Assembly (NCBI RefSeq): GCF_029714405.1
Contig: NZ_CP121650.1
Span: 5,647,001-5,711,000 of the forward strand
Length of the DNA stretch: 64,000 nucleotides
Reading direction: 5' to 3'
Source: Bradyrhizobium sp. CB82
GTDB taxonomy: Bacteria; Pseudomonadota; Alphaproteobacteria; Rhizobiales; Xanthobacteraceae
Part shown: positions 1 to 9,491 of the stretch, piece by piece
Layout of the letters: the number at the start of each line of letters is the position of its first letter
How positions within the stretch are numbered: position 1 is the stretch's first letter
Notes under the pieces: generated by a model
Database searches by the model: none
What the model was told of the DNA's origin: nothing
Seen by the model: only the letters and a program-made list of their open reading frames with translations
Position numbers and translations under genes: made by a program

Positions 1-822
1 GCCCGAGGTGTTAAGCTTGAGCGGCAGATGCGAGGACTGTCCCTCGAACATCTTGTTGCCGACCTGGCGCTTCGGATATTGGATCAGGAGGCGGCGCTGC
101 GCGCGCTCCATGAACACGATGAAGGCGATCACGGCGACCGCCATGATGATGACGATCAGGATCAGGCCGGTCGACATCGCGCCCTGACGGCCGAGCTCGA
201 GCATATTGGCGAGCGCCGAGGGCAGTTCGGCGACGATGCCGGAGAGAATGATCAGCGAGATACCGTTGCCGATGCCCCGGGAGGTCACCTGCTCGCCCAG
301 CCACATCAGGAACATGGTGCCGCCGGTGAGCGTGATCGCGGTAGAGAGACGGAAGAACAGGCCCGGATCGCTGACGACGTTGCCGGCGCCTTCCAGGCCG
401 ACGGCAATGCCGTAGGACTGGAAAGCGGCCAGGATCACGGTGAGGTAGCGGGTGTACTGGTTCAGCGTCTTGCGGCCCGCCTCGCCTTCCTTCTTCAGCG
501 CCTCGAGCTGCGGCGAGACGGTGGTGAGGAGCTGGATGATGATCGAGGCCGAGATGTACGGCATGATGTTCAGCGCGAAGATCGCCATACGGTGGATGCC
601 GCCGCCGGCGAACATGTTGAACATGCCGAGGATGCCGCCCGCCTGCGAGCGGAACACCTGTTCCCAGATGTTGGGATCGATACCGGGCAGCGGGATGTAG
701 GTGCCGAGCCGATAAACGAGCAGCGCCCCAAGGGTGAACCAGATCCGCTTCTTCAGTTCGTCGGCCTTGGCAAGCGCGCCGAAGTTGAGATTGGCTGCCA
801 GTTGTTCCGCTGCTGAGACCAT
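1..822 (-). CDS. secY: Protein translocase subunit SecY, 3' end cut by window edge
   Basis: The first 274 codons of the SecYEG channel subunit, the membrane pore for Sec-dependent export and insertion. The protein starts MVSAAEQLAANLNFGAL and continues with the family's first cytoplasmic and membrane segments, including GTYIPLPGID, FNMFAGGGIHRM and a helix rich in Ile/Val/Ala near the cut edge. The ATG at 822 is preceded by GGCGGGAG at a normal spacing. The gene lies last in the spc series, 149 bases after rplO, with a small hairpin in that gap. About 40% of the usual length is missing only because the window ends. Confidence 0.97.
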   Translation of the reverse strand, partial: MVSAAEQLAANLNFGALAKADELKKRIWFTLGALLVYRLGTYIPLPGIDPNIWEQVFRSQAGGILGMFNMFAGGGIHRMAIFALNIMPYISASIIIQLLTTVSPQLEALKKEGEAGRKTLNQYTRYLTVILAAFQSYGIAVGLEGAGNVVSDPGLFFRLSTAITLTGGTMFLMWLGEQVTSRGIGNGISLIILSGIVAELPSALANMLELGRQGAMSTGLILIVIIMAVAVIAFIVFMERAQRRLLIQYPKRQVGNKMFEGQSSHLPLKLNTSG

Positions 823-939
823 GTTGGGCTTTCTCCCGCCGCCTACTGCGCCGTCATGCCCGCGGCCGGGCTACTTGGGCGGACGCCGGACATTATCTGG
901 TGCACGGCTTCGATAAGTCCATCGTCCCGCATGCGTAAA

Positions 940-958
940 GGCCCGCGCGCAGCGGGCC
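940..958 (-). terminator. Hairpin between rplO and secY, possible attenuator
   Basis: A perfect 7-bp stem GGCCCGC/GCGGGCC with a 5-base loop, followed on the minus strand by only TTT. It lies between rplO and secY, so it could reduce rather than stop transcription into secY. A weak U-run makes full termination doubtful. Confidence 0.4.
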
Positions 959-971
959 AATGACGCAGATG

Positions 972-1457
972 TTACGCCGCCTCGCCTTCCTCGGTGGCGG
1001 GCGCGAGGATCTTCACCGAGCCGCCTGCCTTTTCGACCGCCGCGATCGCGGACTTCGAGGCGCCGTGCACTTCGATGTTGAGCTTGGCCTTGAGCTCGCC
1101 GCGGCCGAGCAACCGGACGCCGGCCTTGGAGCGGCGCAGCACACCGGCCTTCACCAGCGCCTCGGCGTTCACGACGCTGCCGGTATCGAGCTTCTTGGCA
1201 TCGACGGCGTCCTGGAGCCGGTCGAGATTGATCTCGGCGAACTCAACGCGGAAGATGTTGTTGAAGCCGCGCTTGGGCAGACGGCGATGCATCGGCATCT
1301 GGCCGCCTTCAAAACCCTTGATGCGCACGCCCGAACGCGCGGTCTGGCCCTTGCCGCCGCGGCCGGACTGCTTGCCCTTGCCCGAACCGATGCCGCGGCC
1401 GACGCGCATGCGCTTCTTGCGCGAGCCGGGGTTGTCGGCGATATCGCTGAGCTTCAT
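972..1457 (-). CDS. rplO: 50S ribosomal protein L15 (uL15)
   Basis: Large-subunit protein L15, 161 residues, the normal bacterial length. The start [15 protein letters not shown] is followed by the diagnostic Gly/Arg/Lys-rich rRNA-binding stretch (residues about 14-45, including [11 protein letters not shown] and GRGGKGQ). The C-terminal globular part carries the [13 protein letters not shown] motif. It sits between rpmD and secY as in the standard spc operon. The gap to rpmD is unusually occupied by a dispersed palindromic repeat, which will be transcribed in the operon mRNA. Confidence 0.98.
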   Translation of the reverse strand: MKLSDIADNPGSRKKRMRVGRGIGSGKGKQSGRGGKGQTARSGVRIKGFEGGQMPMHRRLPKRGFNNIFRVEFAEINLDRLQDAVDAKKLDTGSVVNAEALVKAGVLRRSKAGVRLLGRGELKAKLNIEVHGASKSAIAAVEKAGGSVKILAPATEEGEAA

Positions 1458-1478
1458 CGCCCTTCTCCTTGTTTCTTG

Positions 1479-1526
1479 CGCATGATCTGGCCCGAAAAAC
1501 GCTACCCGGTTTTCGGGATCATACGC
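1479..1526. repeat. Dispersed palindromic repeat, family A, copy 1
   Basis: An inverted repeat with arms GCGCATGATC..CCCGAAAA and TTTTCGGGATCAT.CGC around GCTACC. It fills the rpmD-rplO spacer and would fold as a hairpin in the spc mRNA. Two relatives are at 18861-18904 and 41772-41820. I associate this consensus with Bradyrhizobium intergenic DNA. Confidence 0.7.
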
Positions 1527-1533
1527 CCTTCTC

Positions 1534-1728
1534 TTACTTCCCGTCGACGATGCGGACGAGATGGTGAACCTTCTCGATCATGCCGCGAACGGCCGGGGTG
1601 TCCGGCAGTTCGGCGACGCGGCCGATCTTGTTGAGCTTGAGCCCGATCAGCGTCGAGCGCTGCGAGTGATGGCGGCGGATCGCGCTGCCGATCTGCTCGA
1701 CCTTGATCGTCTTGGCGGCCTTGGCCAT
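1534..1728 (-). CDS. rpmD: 50S ribosomal protein L30 (uL30)
   Basis: Small large-subunit protein of 64 residues, matching the L30 family length. The fold is visible as an opening strand ([12 protein letters not shown]), the conserved [11 protein letters not shown] turn and the closing [11 protein letters not shown] strand. It lies between rpsE and rplO as in other spc operons. The gap to rpsE is 24 bases, so translation is probably coupled through the operon mRNA rather than by overlap. Confidence 0.98.
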   Translation of the reverse strand: MAKAAKTIKVEQIGSAIRRHHSQRSTLIGLKLNKIGRVAELPDTPAVRGMIEKVHHLVRIVDGK

Positions 1729-1752
1729 TTTTTAAACTCCGAAAAGCTTCCG

Positions 1753-2328
1753 TTAGTCGGCAGCCGCCTCGGCATCGCCGCCGATACGACGGGACTGCAG
1801 GGTGGACACCTTGATGTTGCGGCGGGCTGCGACCGAGCGCGGCGAATCCTGGTGCTTCAGCGCGTCGAAGGTCGCGCGCACCATGTTGTACGGGTTCGAC
1901 GAGCCGATCGACTTGGCCACCACGTCCTGGACGCCGAGCGTCTCGAACACGGCGCGCATCGGACCGCCGGCGATGATGCCGGTACCGGCCGGAGCGGCAC
2001 GCAGGTAGACACGGCCCGCGCCATGACGGCCGGCGATGTCGTGATGGAGCGTGCGGCCCTCGCGCAGCGACACACGGGTCAGGTTGCGCTTGGCGGATTC
2101 GGTCGCCTTGCGGATCGCCTCAGGCACTTCGCGCGCCTTGCCGTGACCGAAGCCGGCACGGCCCTTTTGGTCGCCGATCACGACCAGCGCTGCGAAACCG
2201 AAGCGCTTGCCGCCCTTGACGACCTTCGCCACGCGGTTGATGTGGACGAGCTTGTCGACGAACTCGCTGTCGCGCTCCTCGCGCTCCTTGCGTTCACGTC
2301 CGCCGCGGTGTTCGCGTTCACCTGCCAT
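1753..2328 (-). CDS. rpsE: 30S ribosomal protein S5 (uS5)
   Basis: Small-subunit protein S5, 191 residues, a decoding-fidelity protein. The N-terminal 25 residues are strongly charged (Arg/Glu/Lys). The double-stranded-RNA-binding-like domain follows ([29 protein letters not shown]), then the C-terminal domain with [15 protein letters not shown] and [12 protein letters not shown]. The Ala/Asp-rich tail is a common alphaproteobacterial extension. It is located between rplR and rpmD in the normal spc order. Confidence 0.98.
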   Translation of the reverse strand: MAGEREHRGGRERKEREERDSEFVDKLVHINRVAKVVKGGKRFGFAALVVIGDQKGRAGFGHGKAREVPEAIRKATESAKRNLTRVSLREGRTLHHDIAGRHGAGRVYLRAAPAGTGIIAGGPMRAVFETLGVQDVVAKSIGSSNPYNMVRATFDALKHQDSPRSVAARRNIKVSTLQSRRIGGDAEAAAD

Positions 2329-2375
2329 GGTTTTTCCAATCCTTCAAAGGCTTACGCCTCAATCCTCAAAATCCG

Positions 2376-2738
2376 TTAGAAGCTCAGCCCGCTCTCACGC
2401 GCCGCGTCGGCCAGTGCCTTGACGCGCCCGTGATAGAGATAGCTGCCGCGATCGAACACGACTTCCTTGACGCCCTTCTCCGCGGCGCGCTGAGCCAGCA
2501 GCTTGCCGACCGCCTTCGCCGCATCGATGTCGGCGCCGGTCTTGCCACCATCGCGCATCGACTTCTCGAGCGATGAGGCAGAGGCCAGCGTCTCGCCCTT
2601 CAGGTCGTCGATGACCTGGGCGTAGATGTGCTTGGACGAGCGGAACACCGACAGGCGCGGACGGCCGCCACCGGAGCGGCGCAGCTTCAGCCGCACACTC
2701 CGCTTGCGCCGGGCATTCGTAACCTTGGCTTTCGACAT
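2376..2738 (-). CDS. rplR: 50S ribosomal protein L18 (uL18)
   Basis: The 5S rRNA-binding protein L18, 120 residues. The basic N-terminus (residues 1-25, [12 protein letters not shown]) binds 5S rRNA. It is followed by the conserved [20 protein letters not shown] segment and the C-terminal [20 protein letters not shown] motif with the family's FDRG turn. The gene is 11 bases downstream of rplF, which supports co-translation in the spc operon. Confidence 0.98.
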   Translation of the reverse strand: MSKAKVTNARRKRSVRLKLRRSGGGRPRLSVFRSSKHIYAQVIDDLKGETLASASSLEKSMRDGGKTGADIDAAKAVGKLLAQRAAEKGVKEVVFDRGSYLYHGRVKALADAARESGLSF

Positions 2739-2749
2739 GACCGGCTCCG

Positions 2750-3283
2750 TTACTTCTTCTTGCCTTCCTTGCGGAAGATGAATTCGTCGACGTACTTCAC
2801 GCCCTTGCCCTTGTAGGGCTCCGGCGGACGATAGGCGCGGATCTCAGCCGCAACCTGGCCGACGCGCTGGATGTCGCTGCCGGTCACCGTGATCTCGGTC
2901 GGCTTCGGCACGGTGATCGTGATCCCTTCCGGGATCGGATAGATCACGTCGTGGCTGTAGCCGAGCGCGAGCTGCAGGTTCTTGCCCTGCATCGCGGCGC
3001 GGTAACCGACGCCGGTGATTTCGAGCTTCTTCTCGAAGCCCTTGGTGACGCCTTCGACGAGGTTCGCGACCTGGGCGCGTGCGGTGCCGTACAGCGCCCG
3101 CGCGCGGTTGGTCTCGACCCGCGGCTTCACCTTGACCTGGCCGCTCTCGAGCTTCACCTCGACGTCGTCATGGACGACGAACTGAAGCTGGCCCTTCGGC
3201 CCCTTCATCTTGACGGTCTGCCCATCGACGGTCGCGGTAACGCCCGACGGCACCGGGACAGGCTTTTTGCCAACACGTGACAT
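2750..3283 (-). CDS. rplF: 50S ribosomal protein L6 (uL6)
   Basis: Large-subunit protein L6, 177 residues, the usual length. It begins [15 protein letters not shown] and shows the two repeated L6 folds. The second repeat contains [20 protein letters not shown] and ends with the signature [13 protein letters not shown], which contacts the sarcin-ricin and GTPase regions of 23S rRNA. A basic EGKKK tail closes it. It is 16 bases from rpsH and 11 from rplR. Confidence 0.98.
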   Translation of the reverse strand: MSRVGKKPVPVPSGVTATVDGQTVKMKGPKGQLQFVVHDDVEVKLESGQVKVKPRVETNRARALYGTARAQVANLVEGVTKGFEKKLEITGVGYRAAMQGKNLQLALGYSHDVIYPIPEGITITVPKPTEITVTGSDIQRVGQVAAEIRAYRPPEPYKGKGVKYVDEFIFRKEGKKK

Positions 3284-3299
3284 GGATCAAAAATCCTTC

Positions 3300-3698
3300 T
3301 CAGAACACCGTGAAGAGGACTTCACCGCCCACATTCGCGTCGCGCGCGCTGTGGTCGGCCATGATCCCCTTCGGCGTCGACAACACCGAAATGCCGAGCC
3401 CGTTGTTGACCCGCGGCAGGTTCTTCACCGAGGCGTAAACGCGACGCCCGGGCTTGGAGACACGTTCGATCTCGCGGATGACGGGCTCGCCGTCGAAATA
3501 CTTCAGCTCGATCTCGATCTCGCTGCGGCCCGAGGAATGCTCGACCGTGGCGTAGCCGCGGATGTAGCCCTCGCTCTTCAGCACCTCGAGAACGTTCTCG
3601 CGCATCTTCGAGCCAGGCGTCGAGACCTTGGTCTTGGAGCGCATCTGCGCGTTGCGGATGCGGGTGATCAGATCGCTGATTGGATCGTGCGTAGACAT
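3300..3698 (-). CDS. rpsH: 30S ribosomal protein S8 (uS8)
   Basis: Small-subunit assembly protein S8, 132 residues. It opens [18 protein letters not shown] and ends with the diagnostic [16 protein letters not shown] motif and a GGEVLFTVF strand. In Escherichia coli S8 also represses the spc operon by binding mRNA. I did not identify the corresponding mRNA site here. The gene is 14 bases after rpsN. Confidence 0.98.
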   Translation of the reverse strand: MSTHDPISDLITRIRNAQMRSKTKVSTPGSKMRENVLEVLKSEGYIRGYATVEHSSGRSEIEIELKYFDGEPVIREIERVSKPGRRVYASVKNLPRVNNGLGISVLSTPKGIMADHSARDANVGGEVLFTVF

Positions 3699-3712
3699 CT
3701 AAACGACCCTCC

Positions 3713-4018
3713 TTACCAGCTCGACTTCACGAGGCCCGGGACCATGCCCTTGGAGCCAAGTTCACGCAGCGCGATACGGGACAGCTTGTTCTTGCGGTAG
3801 TTCGAGCGCGGGCGGCCCGACAGCTCGCAACGCATACGGATGCGGGTCGCCGACGAGTTGCGCGGCATTTCGGCCAGCTTCAACGTCGCAGCGAAGCGCT
3901 CCTCCATCGGGAGCTTCTTGTCGGCGATGATCGCCTTCAACCGCTCGCGCTTGGCGGCGGCGTTCTTCACCATCCGCTTGCGCCGGTTGTTCTTCTCGAT
4001 TGAACTCTTCTTTGCCAT
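3713..4018 (-). CDS. rpsN: 30S ribosomal protein S14 (uS14), zinc-free long form
   Basis: Small-subunit protein S14, 101 residues. This is the long form that lacks the zinc ribbon: no CxxC pair is present, and the only cysteine is in [19 protein letters not shown]. That basic motif is the rRNA-binding signature. It ends [11 protein letters not shown], normal for the family. It lies between rplE and rpsH. The zinc-free form means this copy should work under zinc limitation. Confidence 0.98.
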   Translation of the reverse strand: MAKKSSIEKNNRRKRMVKNAAAKRERLKAIIADKKLPMEERFAATLKLAEMPRNSSATRIRMRCELSGRPRSNYRKNKLSRIALRELGSKGMVPGLVKSSW

Positions 4019-4064
4019 GCTTGGCTCCTGGGTATCCGCGTTTGAGAGGCTTTAGGTCAGCGTC

Positions 4065-4622
4065 TCACTGCCGGAACGGGAAATTGAAAGCGGTCAACAA
4101 GGCCCTCGCCTCTTCGTCGGTCTTGGCCGTGGTGCAGACGGTGATGTCCATACCGCGAGCTTCCGTGACCTTGTCGAAGTCGATCTCGGGGAAAATGATG
4201 TGCTCCTTGATGCCGAGCGAGTAGTTGCCCCGGCCGTCGAAGCTCTTCGGGTTCAAACCGCGGAAGTCGCGGACGCGCGGCAGCGCGACCGTCACCAGGC
4301 GATCGATGAACTCGTACATGCGGGCCTTGCGCAGCGTGACCTTGCAGCCGATCGGCTGATTCTCACGCAGCTTGAAGGTCGCGATCGCGATACGCGAATA
4401 GGTCACAATCGCCTTCTGGCCGGCGATCTGGGTCAATTCGGCGGCTGCGGTCTCGGCCTTCTTGCGGTCGTTGACGGAATCGCCAACGCCCATGTTCAGC
4501 ACGACCTTGTCCAGACGCGGAACTTCCATGACGTTCTCGTAACCGAACTTCTCGGTCATCGCGACGCGGATCTTCGCGTCATATTCCGCGCGCAGGCGCG
4601 GCACGTAAGCTGTGTCAGCCAT
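4065..4622 (-). CDS. rplE: 50S ribosomal protein L5 (uL5)
   Basis: The 5S rRNA-binding protein L5, 185 residues. Visible family motifs are [24 protein letters not shown] and the loop [15 protein letters not shown], followed by [19 protein letters not shown] and the C-terminal [15 protein letters not shown]. The start ATG at 4622 lies inside the end of rplX, an 8-base overlap that favours translational coupling. Confidence 0.98.
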   Translation of the reverse strand: MADTAYVPRLRAEYDAKIRVAMTEKFGYENVMEVPRLDKVVLNMGVGDSVNDRKKAETAAAELTQIAGQKAIVTYSRIAIATFKLRENQPIGCKVTLRKARMYEFIDRLVTVALPRVRDFRGLNPKSFDGRGNYSLGIKEHIIFPEIDFDKVTEARGMDITVCTTAKTDEEARALLTAFNFPFRQ

Positions 4623-4929
4623 CGATCTCAGCTCCCGAGCTCTTGGCGATGCGGACCTTCTTGCCGTCCGCCTGAATCTTGAATCCGATGCGCGTCGGCT
4701 TTCCGTCCTTGCCGAGATACGCGATGTTGGACAGTTGGATCGGCGCCTCTTTCGAGATGATGCCGCCCTCCTGGTTCTGGGTCTGCTTCTGGTGGCGCTT
4801 CACCATGTTGATGCCACGCACCAGAGCCGTGCCGGCGTCTGGGCGCACCTCGAACACCTCGCCGGTGCGGCCCTTGTCACGGCCGGTCAGCACGACGACC
4901 TTGTCGCCCTTGCGGATCTTCGCAGCCAT
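4615..4929 (-). CDS. rplX: 50S ribosomal protein L24 (uL24)
   Basis: Large-subunit assembly-initiating protein L24, 104 residues from the ATG at 4929. The N-terminal KOW motif is clear ([20 protein letters not shown]), followed by [14 protein letters not shown] and a basic C-terminus. The reading frame stays open upstream, but the shorter start is chosen because it matches the family. It also overlaps the rplN stop codon as TGATG, a classic coupling arrangement. Confidence 0.97.
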   Translation of the reverse strand: MAAKIRKGDKVVVLTGRDKGRTGEVFEVRPDAGTALVRGINMVKRHQKQTQNQEGGIISKEAPIQLSNIAYLGKDGKPTRIGFKIQADGKKVRIAKSSGAEIDG

Positions 4930-5297
4930 CACAGCACCTCCGGCGCGAGCGAAATGATCTTCATGTGGTTCTTGGCGCGCAGCTCGCGCGGCACGGGCCC
5001 GAAGATACGGGTACCGACCGGCTCGGCCTGGTTGTTGATCAGGACGGCGGCGTTGCGGTCGAAACGGATGACCGACCCGTCGGGACGGCGGATGTCCTTG
5101 CGGACACGCACCACGACGGCCTTCATCACGTCGCCCTTTTTCACCTTGCCACGCGGAATCGCTTCCTTGATCGACACGACGATGATGTCGCCGATGGTGG
5201 CGTAGCGGCGCTTGGAGCCTCCGAGCACCTTGATACACATGACACGGCGTGCGCCAGAATTGTCGGCCACGTCGAGGTTGGTCTGCATCTGAATCAT
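4929..5297 (-). CDS. rplN: 50S ribosomal protein L14 (uL14)
   Basis: Large-subunit protein L14, exactly the canonical 122 residues. It begins [21 protein letters not shown] with the family's DNSGA motif, and has the basic [18 protein letters not shown] strand and the C-terminal [23 protein letters not shown]. It is the first cistron of the classical spc operon. Here it follows rpsQ by 86 bases, and its stop codon overlaps the rplX start by one base. Confidence 0.98.
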   Translation of the reverse strand: MIQMQTNLDVADNSGARRVMCIKVLGGSKRRYATIGDIIVVSIKEAIPRGKVKKGDVMKAVVVRVRKDIRRPDGSVIRFDRNAAVLINNQAEPVGTRIFGPVPRELRAKNHMKIISLAPEVL

Positions 5298-5383
5298 TGA
5301 TGCACCTCGTCCTCTTTCTCTTTTGCGCCAGCCTGGCCAGCGCTCAACATTTCCCTGAAGTCAGTCGGCTAAGTGCCGGCAGC

Positions 5384-5632
5384 TCAGGCGCTTTTCTTGT
5401 GTTCGCCCCGGATCACGACCCAGCGCTTCAACTTCGAAATCGGCTTCGATTCCTCGATCCACACCACGTCGCCCGGCTTGAACTGGTTGTTCTCGTCGTG
5501 CGCGTGATAGTTCTTCGAACGGCGGATCGTCTTCTTGTAGATCGGGTGCGTGAAGCGGCGATCGACGCGCACCACGATGGTCTTGGCTTGCTTGTCGCTG
5601 ACGACCACGCCCTGCAAAGTACGTTTCGGCAT
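5384..5632 (-). CDS. rpsQ: 30S ribosomal protein S17 (uS17)
   Basis: Primary 16S rRNA-binding protein S17, 82 residues starting [18 protein letters not shown]. The OB-fold motifs [21 protein letters not shown] and [11 protein letters not shown] with the basic ISKLKRWVV end are all present. An in-frame upstream extension exists but would read through the end of rpmC and matches no S17 family sequence, so the ATG at 5632 is preferred. The gap to rpmC is 13 bases. Confidence 0.97.
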   Translation of the reverse strand: MPKRTLQGVVVSDKQAKTIVVRVDRRFTHPIYKKTIRRSKNYHAHDENNQFKPGDVVWIEESKPISKLKRWVVIRGEHKKSA

Positions 5633-5645
5633 CTTCGTAAGCCTC

Positions 5646-5858
5646 TTACTTCTTCTTCGCGCGCTGCTGCGCGGCGACGGTCTTGATCCGGGCGATGTCA
5701 CGGCGGGCCTCGCGCAGGCGCGAGGTGTTCTCGAGCTGCCCGGTGGCACGCTGGAAGCGCAGGTTGAAGCGCTCCTTCTTCAGGTTCAGGACGGCATCAT
5801 CCTGCTGGTCGGGGCTCATCGCGCGGATGTCTTCGATCTTCATCTGGGCCATGGCCAT
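5646..5858 (-). CDS. rpmC: 50S ribosomal protein L29 (uL29)
   Basis: A two-helix protein at the polypeptide exit tunnel, 70 residues. Its signature is [20 protein letters not shown] followed by the basic second helix ([15 protein letters not shown]). Three ATG codons lie close together ([10 protein letters not shown]). The first overlaps the rplP stop as TAATG, and starting at the third would still give a normal-length L29, so the exact start is not certain. Confidence 0.97.
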   Translation of the reverse strand: MAMAQMKIEDIRAMSPDQQDDAVLNLKKERFNLRFQRATGQLENTSRLREARRDIARIKTVAAQQRAKKK

Positions 5859-6271
5859 TACTCCGCAATGCGCTCGACGAAGCGCGTCTTGATCGGCAGC
5901 TTGGCGGCAGCCAAGGTCAGCGCCTCGCGCGCGGTCTGATTATTGACGCCGTCGATCTCGAACAGCACCCGGCCCGGCTTGACGCGGACGACCCACAATT
6001 CCGGTGAGCCCTTGCCGGAGCCCATGCGGACTTCGGCTGGCTTCTTCGACACCGGAACGTCGGGGAATACACGGATCCAGACGCGGCCGGCGCGCTTCAT
6101 GTGGCGGGTCAGCGCGCGGCGGGCGGCCTCGATCTGGCGCGCGGTGACGCGCTCAGGCTCGGTCGCTTTCAGGCCGAACTGGCCGAACGCCAACGTCGCG
6201 CCCGAAGACGCAACGCCGTGGATGCGGCCCTTATGCGCCTTCCGGAACTTCGTTTTCTTAGGTTGCATCAT
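5858..6271 (-). CDS. rplP: 50S ribosomal protein L16 (uL16)
   Basis: L16, 137 residues, needed for A-site function of the large subunit. It begins [19 protein letters not shown] (two adjacent ATG codons possible). It contains the family motif [21 protein letters not shown] followed by [16 protein letters not shown], the segment near the conserved, sometimes hydroxylated arginine. The stop codon shares one base with the start of rpmC, and the gap to rpsC is 30 bases. Confidence 0.98.
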   Translation of the reverse strand: MMQPKKTKFRKAHKGRIHGVASSGATLAFGQFGLKATEPERVTARQIEAARRALTRHMKRAGRVWIRVFPDVPVSKKPAEVRMGSGKGSPELWVVRVKPGRVLFEIDGVNNQTAREALTLAAAKLPIKTRFVERIAE

Positions 6272-6301
6272 GGCTTTAAGCCCTCAAATTCCTGTGCTGG
6301 C

Positions 6302-7018
6302 TCAGGCCGCAGCGTCGCGACGCTGCCGGCCGCCACCGCTGCCACCACCCTCGCCTTCGGCCATTCTCTTGTCCTGGGCCATCGGATCGTGCTCGAGGAT
6401 CTCGCCCTTGAAGATCCAGACCTTGACGCCGCAGGTGCCGAAGGTCGTGAACGCGGTCGCAACGCCATAGTCGATGTCGGCGCGCAGCGTGTGCAACGGC
6501 ACGCGACCTTCGCGGTACCACTCCATGCGCGCGATTTCCGCACCGCCCAGACGACCCGAGCAGTTGATGCGGATGCCTTCGGCGCCGAGACGCATGGCCG
6601 ACTGCACGGCGCGCTTCATGGCGCGGCGGAACGCAACGCGGCGCTCGAGCTGCTGCGCGATCGATTCGGCGACCAGCGTCGCGTCGAGCTCAGGCTTGCG
6701 GATCTCGACGATGTTGATCACGACGTCCGACGAGGTGATGTCGGCCACCTTCTTGCGCAGCTTGTCGATGTCGGCGCCCTTCTTGCCGATCACCACGCCC
6801 GGACGGGCCGAGTGGATGGTGACGCGGCACTTCTTGTGCGGACGCTCGATCACGATGCGGGCGACGGCCGCCTGCTTGAGCTCCTTGTGCAGGATCTCGC
6901 GGATCTTGACGTCCTCGTGCAGCAGCTTGCCGTATTCCTGCTTGCCGGCGAACCAGCGGGAATCCCAGGTCCGGTTGATGCCGAGACGCAGACCGATCGG
7001 ATTGATCTTTTGACCCAT
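6302..7018 (-). CDS. rpsC: 30S ribosomal protein S3 (uS3)
   Basis: Small-subunit protein S3, 238 residues, at the mRNA entry site. The N-terminal [15 protein letters not shown] and the type II KH domain with [14 protein letters not shown] are diagnostic. The C-terminal domain has the family motif [12 protein letters not shown]. The last 30 residues form a Gly/Ala/Arg-rich tail ([16 protein letters not shown]), a normal variable extension. It follows rplV by 18 bases. Confidence 0.98.
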   Translation of the reverse strand: MGQKINPIGLRLGINRTWDSRWFAGKQEYGKLLHEDVKIREILHKELKQAAVARIVIERPHKKCRVTIHSARPGVVIGKKGADIDKLRKKVADITSSDVVINIVEIRKPELDATLVAESIAQQLERRVAFRRAMKRAVQSAMRLGAEGIRINCSGRLGGAEIARMEWYREGRVPLHTLRADIDYGVATAFTTFGTCGVKVWIFKGEILEHDPMAQDKRMAEGEGGGSGGGRQRRDAAA

Positions 7019-7036
7019 CGTTTTCTCCTGCGTCCC

Positions 7037-7423
7037 TTAAGCGGCCGCTTCGGCTTCGACCTGACGAACGATGATCGTCAGCTGCGAAAATGGTTTGTAG
7101 ACACGGCCCGAGCGACCACGGCCGCGGGCGGCAAAGCGCTTCATCACGAGCCCGTTGCCGACGAAGGCCTGCGCCACGACGAGATCGTCGACGTCGAGGT
7201 CGTGGTTGTTCTCGGCGTTGGCGATAGCCGATTCCAGGCACTTCTTCACGTCGACCGCGATCCGCTTGCGCGAGAACTGCAGATCGGCGAGCGCAGCAGA
7301 CGCCTTGCGGCCGCGAATGAGCTGGGCCACCAGGTTGAGCTTCTGCGGGCTCACCCGCAGCATCCGGGCGACCGCCTTGGCCTCGTTGTCGGCGAGGCTC
7401 CGTTCGCGCTTAGGTTTGCTCAT
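7037..7423 (-). CDS. rplV: 50S ribosomal protein L22 (uL22)
   Basis: L22, 128 residues, lining the exit tunnel. Seen motifs are [43 protein letters not shown] and the tunnel-tip hairpin [23 protein letters not shown]. No change typical of macrolide resistance (such as a hairpin deletion) is apparent. The gene is 10 bases downstream of rpsS. Confidence 0.98.
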   Translation of the reverse strand: MSKPKRERSLADNEAKAVARMLRVSPQKLNLVAQLIRGRKASAALADLQFSRKRIAVDVKKCLESAIANAENNHDLDVDDLVVAQAFVGNGLVMKRFAARGRGRSGRVYKPFSQLTIIVRQVEAEAAA

Positions 7424-7433
7424 GACTTAATCC

Positions 7434-7712
7434 TCAAGCCTTCTTGGCTTTCTTGTCGCCGGAGTGGCCATGGAAGGTCCGGGTCGGCGAGAACTCGCCG
7501 AACTTGTGACCGACCATTTCCTCGTTGACCGCCACCGGCACGTGCTTCTGACCGTTGTAGACGCCGAAGGTCAGGCCGACGAATTGCGGCAGGATGGTCG
7601 AGCGACGGCTCCAGATCTTGATGACGTCGTGACGGCCGGACGCACGCGCCGCATCTGCCTTCTTGAGCAGCGACGCCTCGACGAACGGGCCTTTCCAGAC
7701 TGAACGAACCAT
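7434..7712 (-). CDS. rpsS: 30S ribosomal protein S19 (uS19)
   Basis: S19, 92 residues, in the head of the small subunit and in contact with the intersubunit bridge. It starts [18 protein letters not shown] and shows [24 protein letters not shown] plus the conserved C-terminal [20 protein letters not shown]. Length and sequence are fully normal. It sits 12 bases after rplB. Confidence 0.98.
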
Positions 7713-7724
7713 GTCCGGCGTTCC

Positions 7725-8558
7725 TTACTTCTTCCGCTTGTGGCGGCTTAGGAGAATGAATTTGTTGGTCGACTTGTTGGTACGGGTCTTCTTGCCCTTG
7801 GTCGGCTTGCCCCACGGGGTGACCGGGTGGCGACCGCCCGAGGTACGACCTTCACCACCGCCGTGCGGATGGTCGATCGGGTTCATGGCAACGCCGCGGT
7901 TGTGCGGGCGACGGCCCATCCAGCGCTTACGACCGGCCTTGCCGATCGAGGTGTTCATGTGATCGGGGTTCGAGACCGCACCGATCGTGCCGCGGCAACG
8001 GCCGTGCACCAGTCGCTGCTCGCCCGAGTTCAGGCGGATGATCACGTAGTCCTGATCGCGACCGACGAGCTGGGCGTAGGTGCCGGCCGAACGCGCGAGC
8101 TGGCCGCCCTTGCCGATCTTGGTCTCGATGTTGTGAATGATCGTGCCGACCGGCATGTTGCCGAGCGGCATGACATTGCCCGGCTTCACGTCGACATAGT
8201 TGCCAGCGATGATGGTGTCACCCACGGCCAGGCGCTGCGGCGCCAGGATGTAGGCCTGCTCACCGTCCTGGTACTTGATCAGCGCGATGAAGCCGGTGCG
8301 GTTCGGATCATACTCCAGCCGCTCCACGGTCGCAGGAACGTCGATCTTCTCGCGCTTGAAGTCGATGGTGCGCAGAGTCTTCTTGTGACCACCGCCACGG
8401 AAGCGCACGGTGATGCGACCGGTGTTGTTGCGGCCGCCCTTGGACAGCTTGCCCTCGGTGAGCGCCTTGAGCGGCTTGCCCTTGTAGAGGGCCGAGCGAT
8501 CGACCATCACCAGCTGGCGCTGGCCCGGCGTCGTGGGATTGAATGTCTTCAGTGCCAT
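7725..8558 (-). CDS. rplB: 50S ribosomal protein L2 (uL2)
   Basis: L2, 277 residues, required near the peptidyl-transferase centre. It opens [17 protein letters not shown] and carries the near-universal [14 protein letters not shown] motif with the histidine implicated in peptidyl transfer, followed by the basic [15 protein letters not shown] segment. It is 12 bases downstream of rplW. Nothing unusual is seen. Confidence 0.99.
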   Translation of the reverse strand: MALKTFNPTTPGQRQLVMVDRSALYKGKPLKALTEGKLSKGGRNNTGRITVRFRGGGHKKTLRTIDFKREKIDVPATVERLEYDPNRTGFIALIKYQDGEQAYILAPQRLAVGDTIIAGNYVDVKPGNVMPLGNMPVGTIIHNIETKIGKGGQLARSAGTYAQLVGRDQDYVIIRLNSGEQRLVHGRCRGTIGAVSNPDHMNTSIGKAGRKRWMGRRPHNRGVAMNPIDHPHGGGEGRTSGGRHPVTPWGKPTKGKKTRTNKSTNKFILLSRHKRKK

Positions 8559-8570
8559 CGTCGTAGGACC

Positions 8571-8873
8571 TTACAGACCTGTGGTCACGTCGATCCGGTG
8601 GCCCTCTTCGAGGGTCACGATCGCGCGCTTGGTGTTCGACTGCGAGCCGAGATTGCCGCGGAAGGCCTTGATCTTACCCTTGCGGACCAGCGTGTTGACG
8701 CTCTTCACCTTGACGTCGAACAGCTTCTCGATCGCTTCCTTGATCTGCGGCTTGGTCGCCTTGGCAGCCACCTTGAACAGAACCTTGTTGTGCTCCGAGG
8801 CAATCGTCGCCTTCTCGGTCACGACCGGCGACAGGATCACGTCGTAGTGGCGAGCCTCGATGTTCTTCGTCAT
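8571..8873 (-). CDS. rplW: 50S ribosomal protein L23 (uL23)
   Basis: L23, 100 residues, at the exit-tunnel rim where trigger factor and SRP dock. It shows the family motifs [15 protein letters not shown] and the C-terminal basic strand [23 protein letters not shown]. The start codon overlaps the rplD stop by 4 bases (ATGA), a standard coupling overlap. Confidence 0.98.
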   Translation of the reverse strand: MTKNIEARHYDVILSPVVTEKATIASEHNKVLFKVAAKATKPQIKEAIEKLFDVKVKSVNTLVRKGKIKAFRGNLGSQSNTKRAIVTLEEGHRIDVTTGL

Positions 8874-9490
8874 TTGAAGCGCGCCTCCAGCGCATCGATG
8901 GCGGCCTTGGTCAGAACGAGCTTCTGACGGCGCAGGATGTCGTAGACGTTGATGCCCTGGATGGGCAGCACGTCCATGTTCGGGATGTTGCGGGCAGCCG
9001 CGGCGAAGCCCTGGTTGAGCTCGGCGCCGTCGATGATCAGCGCGTTGGTCAGGCCGAGCCCCGAGAAGTGGCCAAGCAGCGCCTTGGTCTTGGCAGCCTC
9101 GAGCGCGGCCTTCTCGATCACGACGAGATCACCGTCCTTTGCCTTGGCCGACAGCGCATGCTTCAGCGCGAGCGCGCGGACCTTCTTCGGCAGGTCGGTG
9201 GCGTGCGAGCGCACCACCGGACCGAAGGCACGGCCACCGCCGCGGAACTGCGGCACGCGGGCCGAGCCGTGACGAGCCCCGCCGGTGCCCTTCTGCTTGT
9301 ACATCTTCTTGCCAGTGCGCCAGATCTCGGCGCGGCCCTTGGCCTTGTGGGTGCCGGCCTGACGCTTGTCGAGCTGCCACTTCACGCAGCGCGCGATGAT
9401 GTCCTCGCGCGGCTCGAGGCCGAAAATGGCGTCGGAGAGCTGGACCGAGCCGGCTTCCTTACCTTCAAGGGTCGTGACTTTCAGTTCCAT
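8870..9490 (-). CDS. rplD: 50S ribosomal protein L4 (uL4)
   Basis: L4, 206 residues from the ATG at 9490 ([14 protein letters not shown]). The long basic tunnel loop is present ([27 protein letters not shown]), and the C-terminal domain has [10 protein letters not shown] and [15 protein letters not shown] longer in-frame start at 9538 is rejected because it adds residues absent from the family and overlaps rplC. In Escherichia coli L4 also represses the S10 operon; the leader site was not recognised here. Confidence 0.97.
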   Translation of the reverse strand: MELKVTTLEGKEAGSVQLSDAIFGLEPREDIIARCVKWQLDKRQAGTHKAKGRAEIWRTGKKMYKQKGTGGARHGSARVPQFRGGGRAFGPVVRSHATDLPKKVRALALKHALSAKAKDGDLVVIEKAALEAAKTKALLGHFSGLGLTNALIIDGAELNQGFAAAARNIPNMDVLPIQGINVYDILRRQKLVLTKAAIDALEARFK

Positions 9491-9491
9491 C

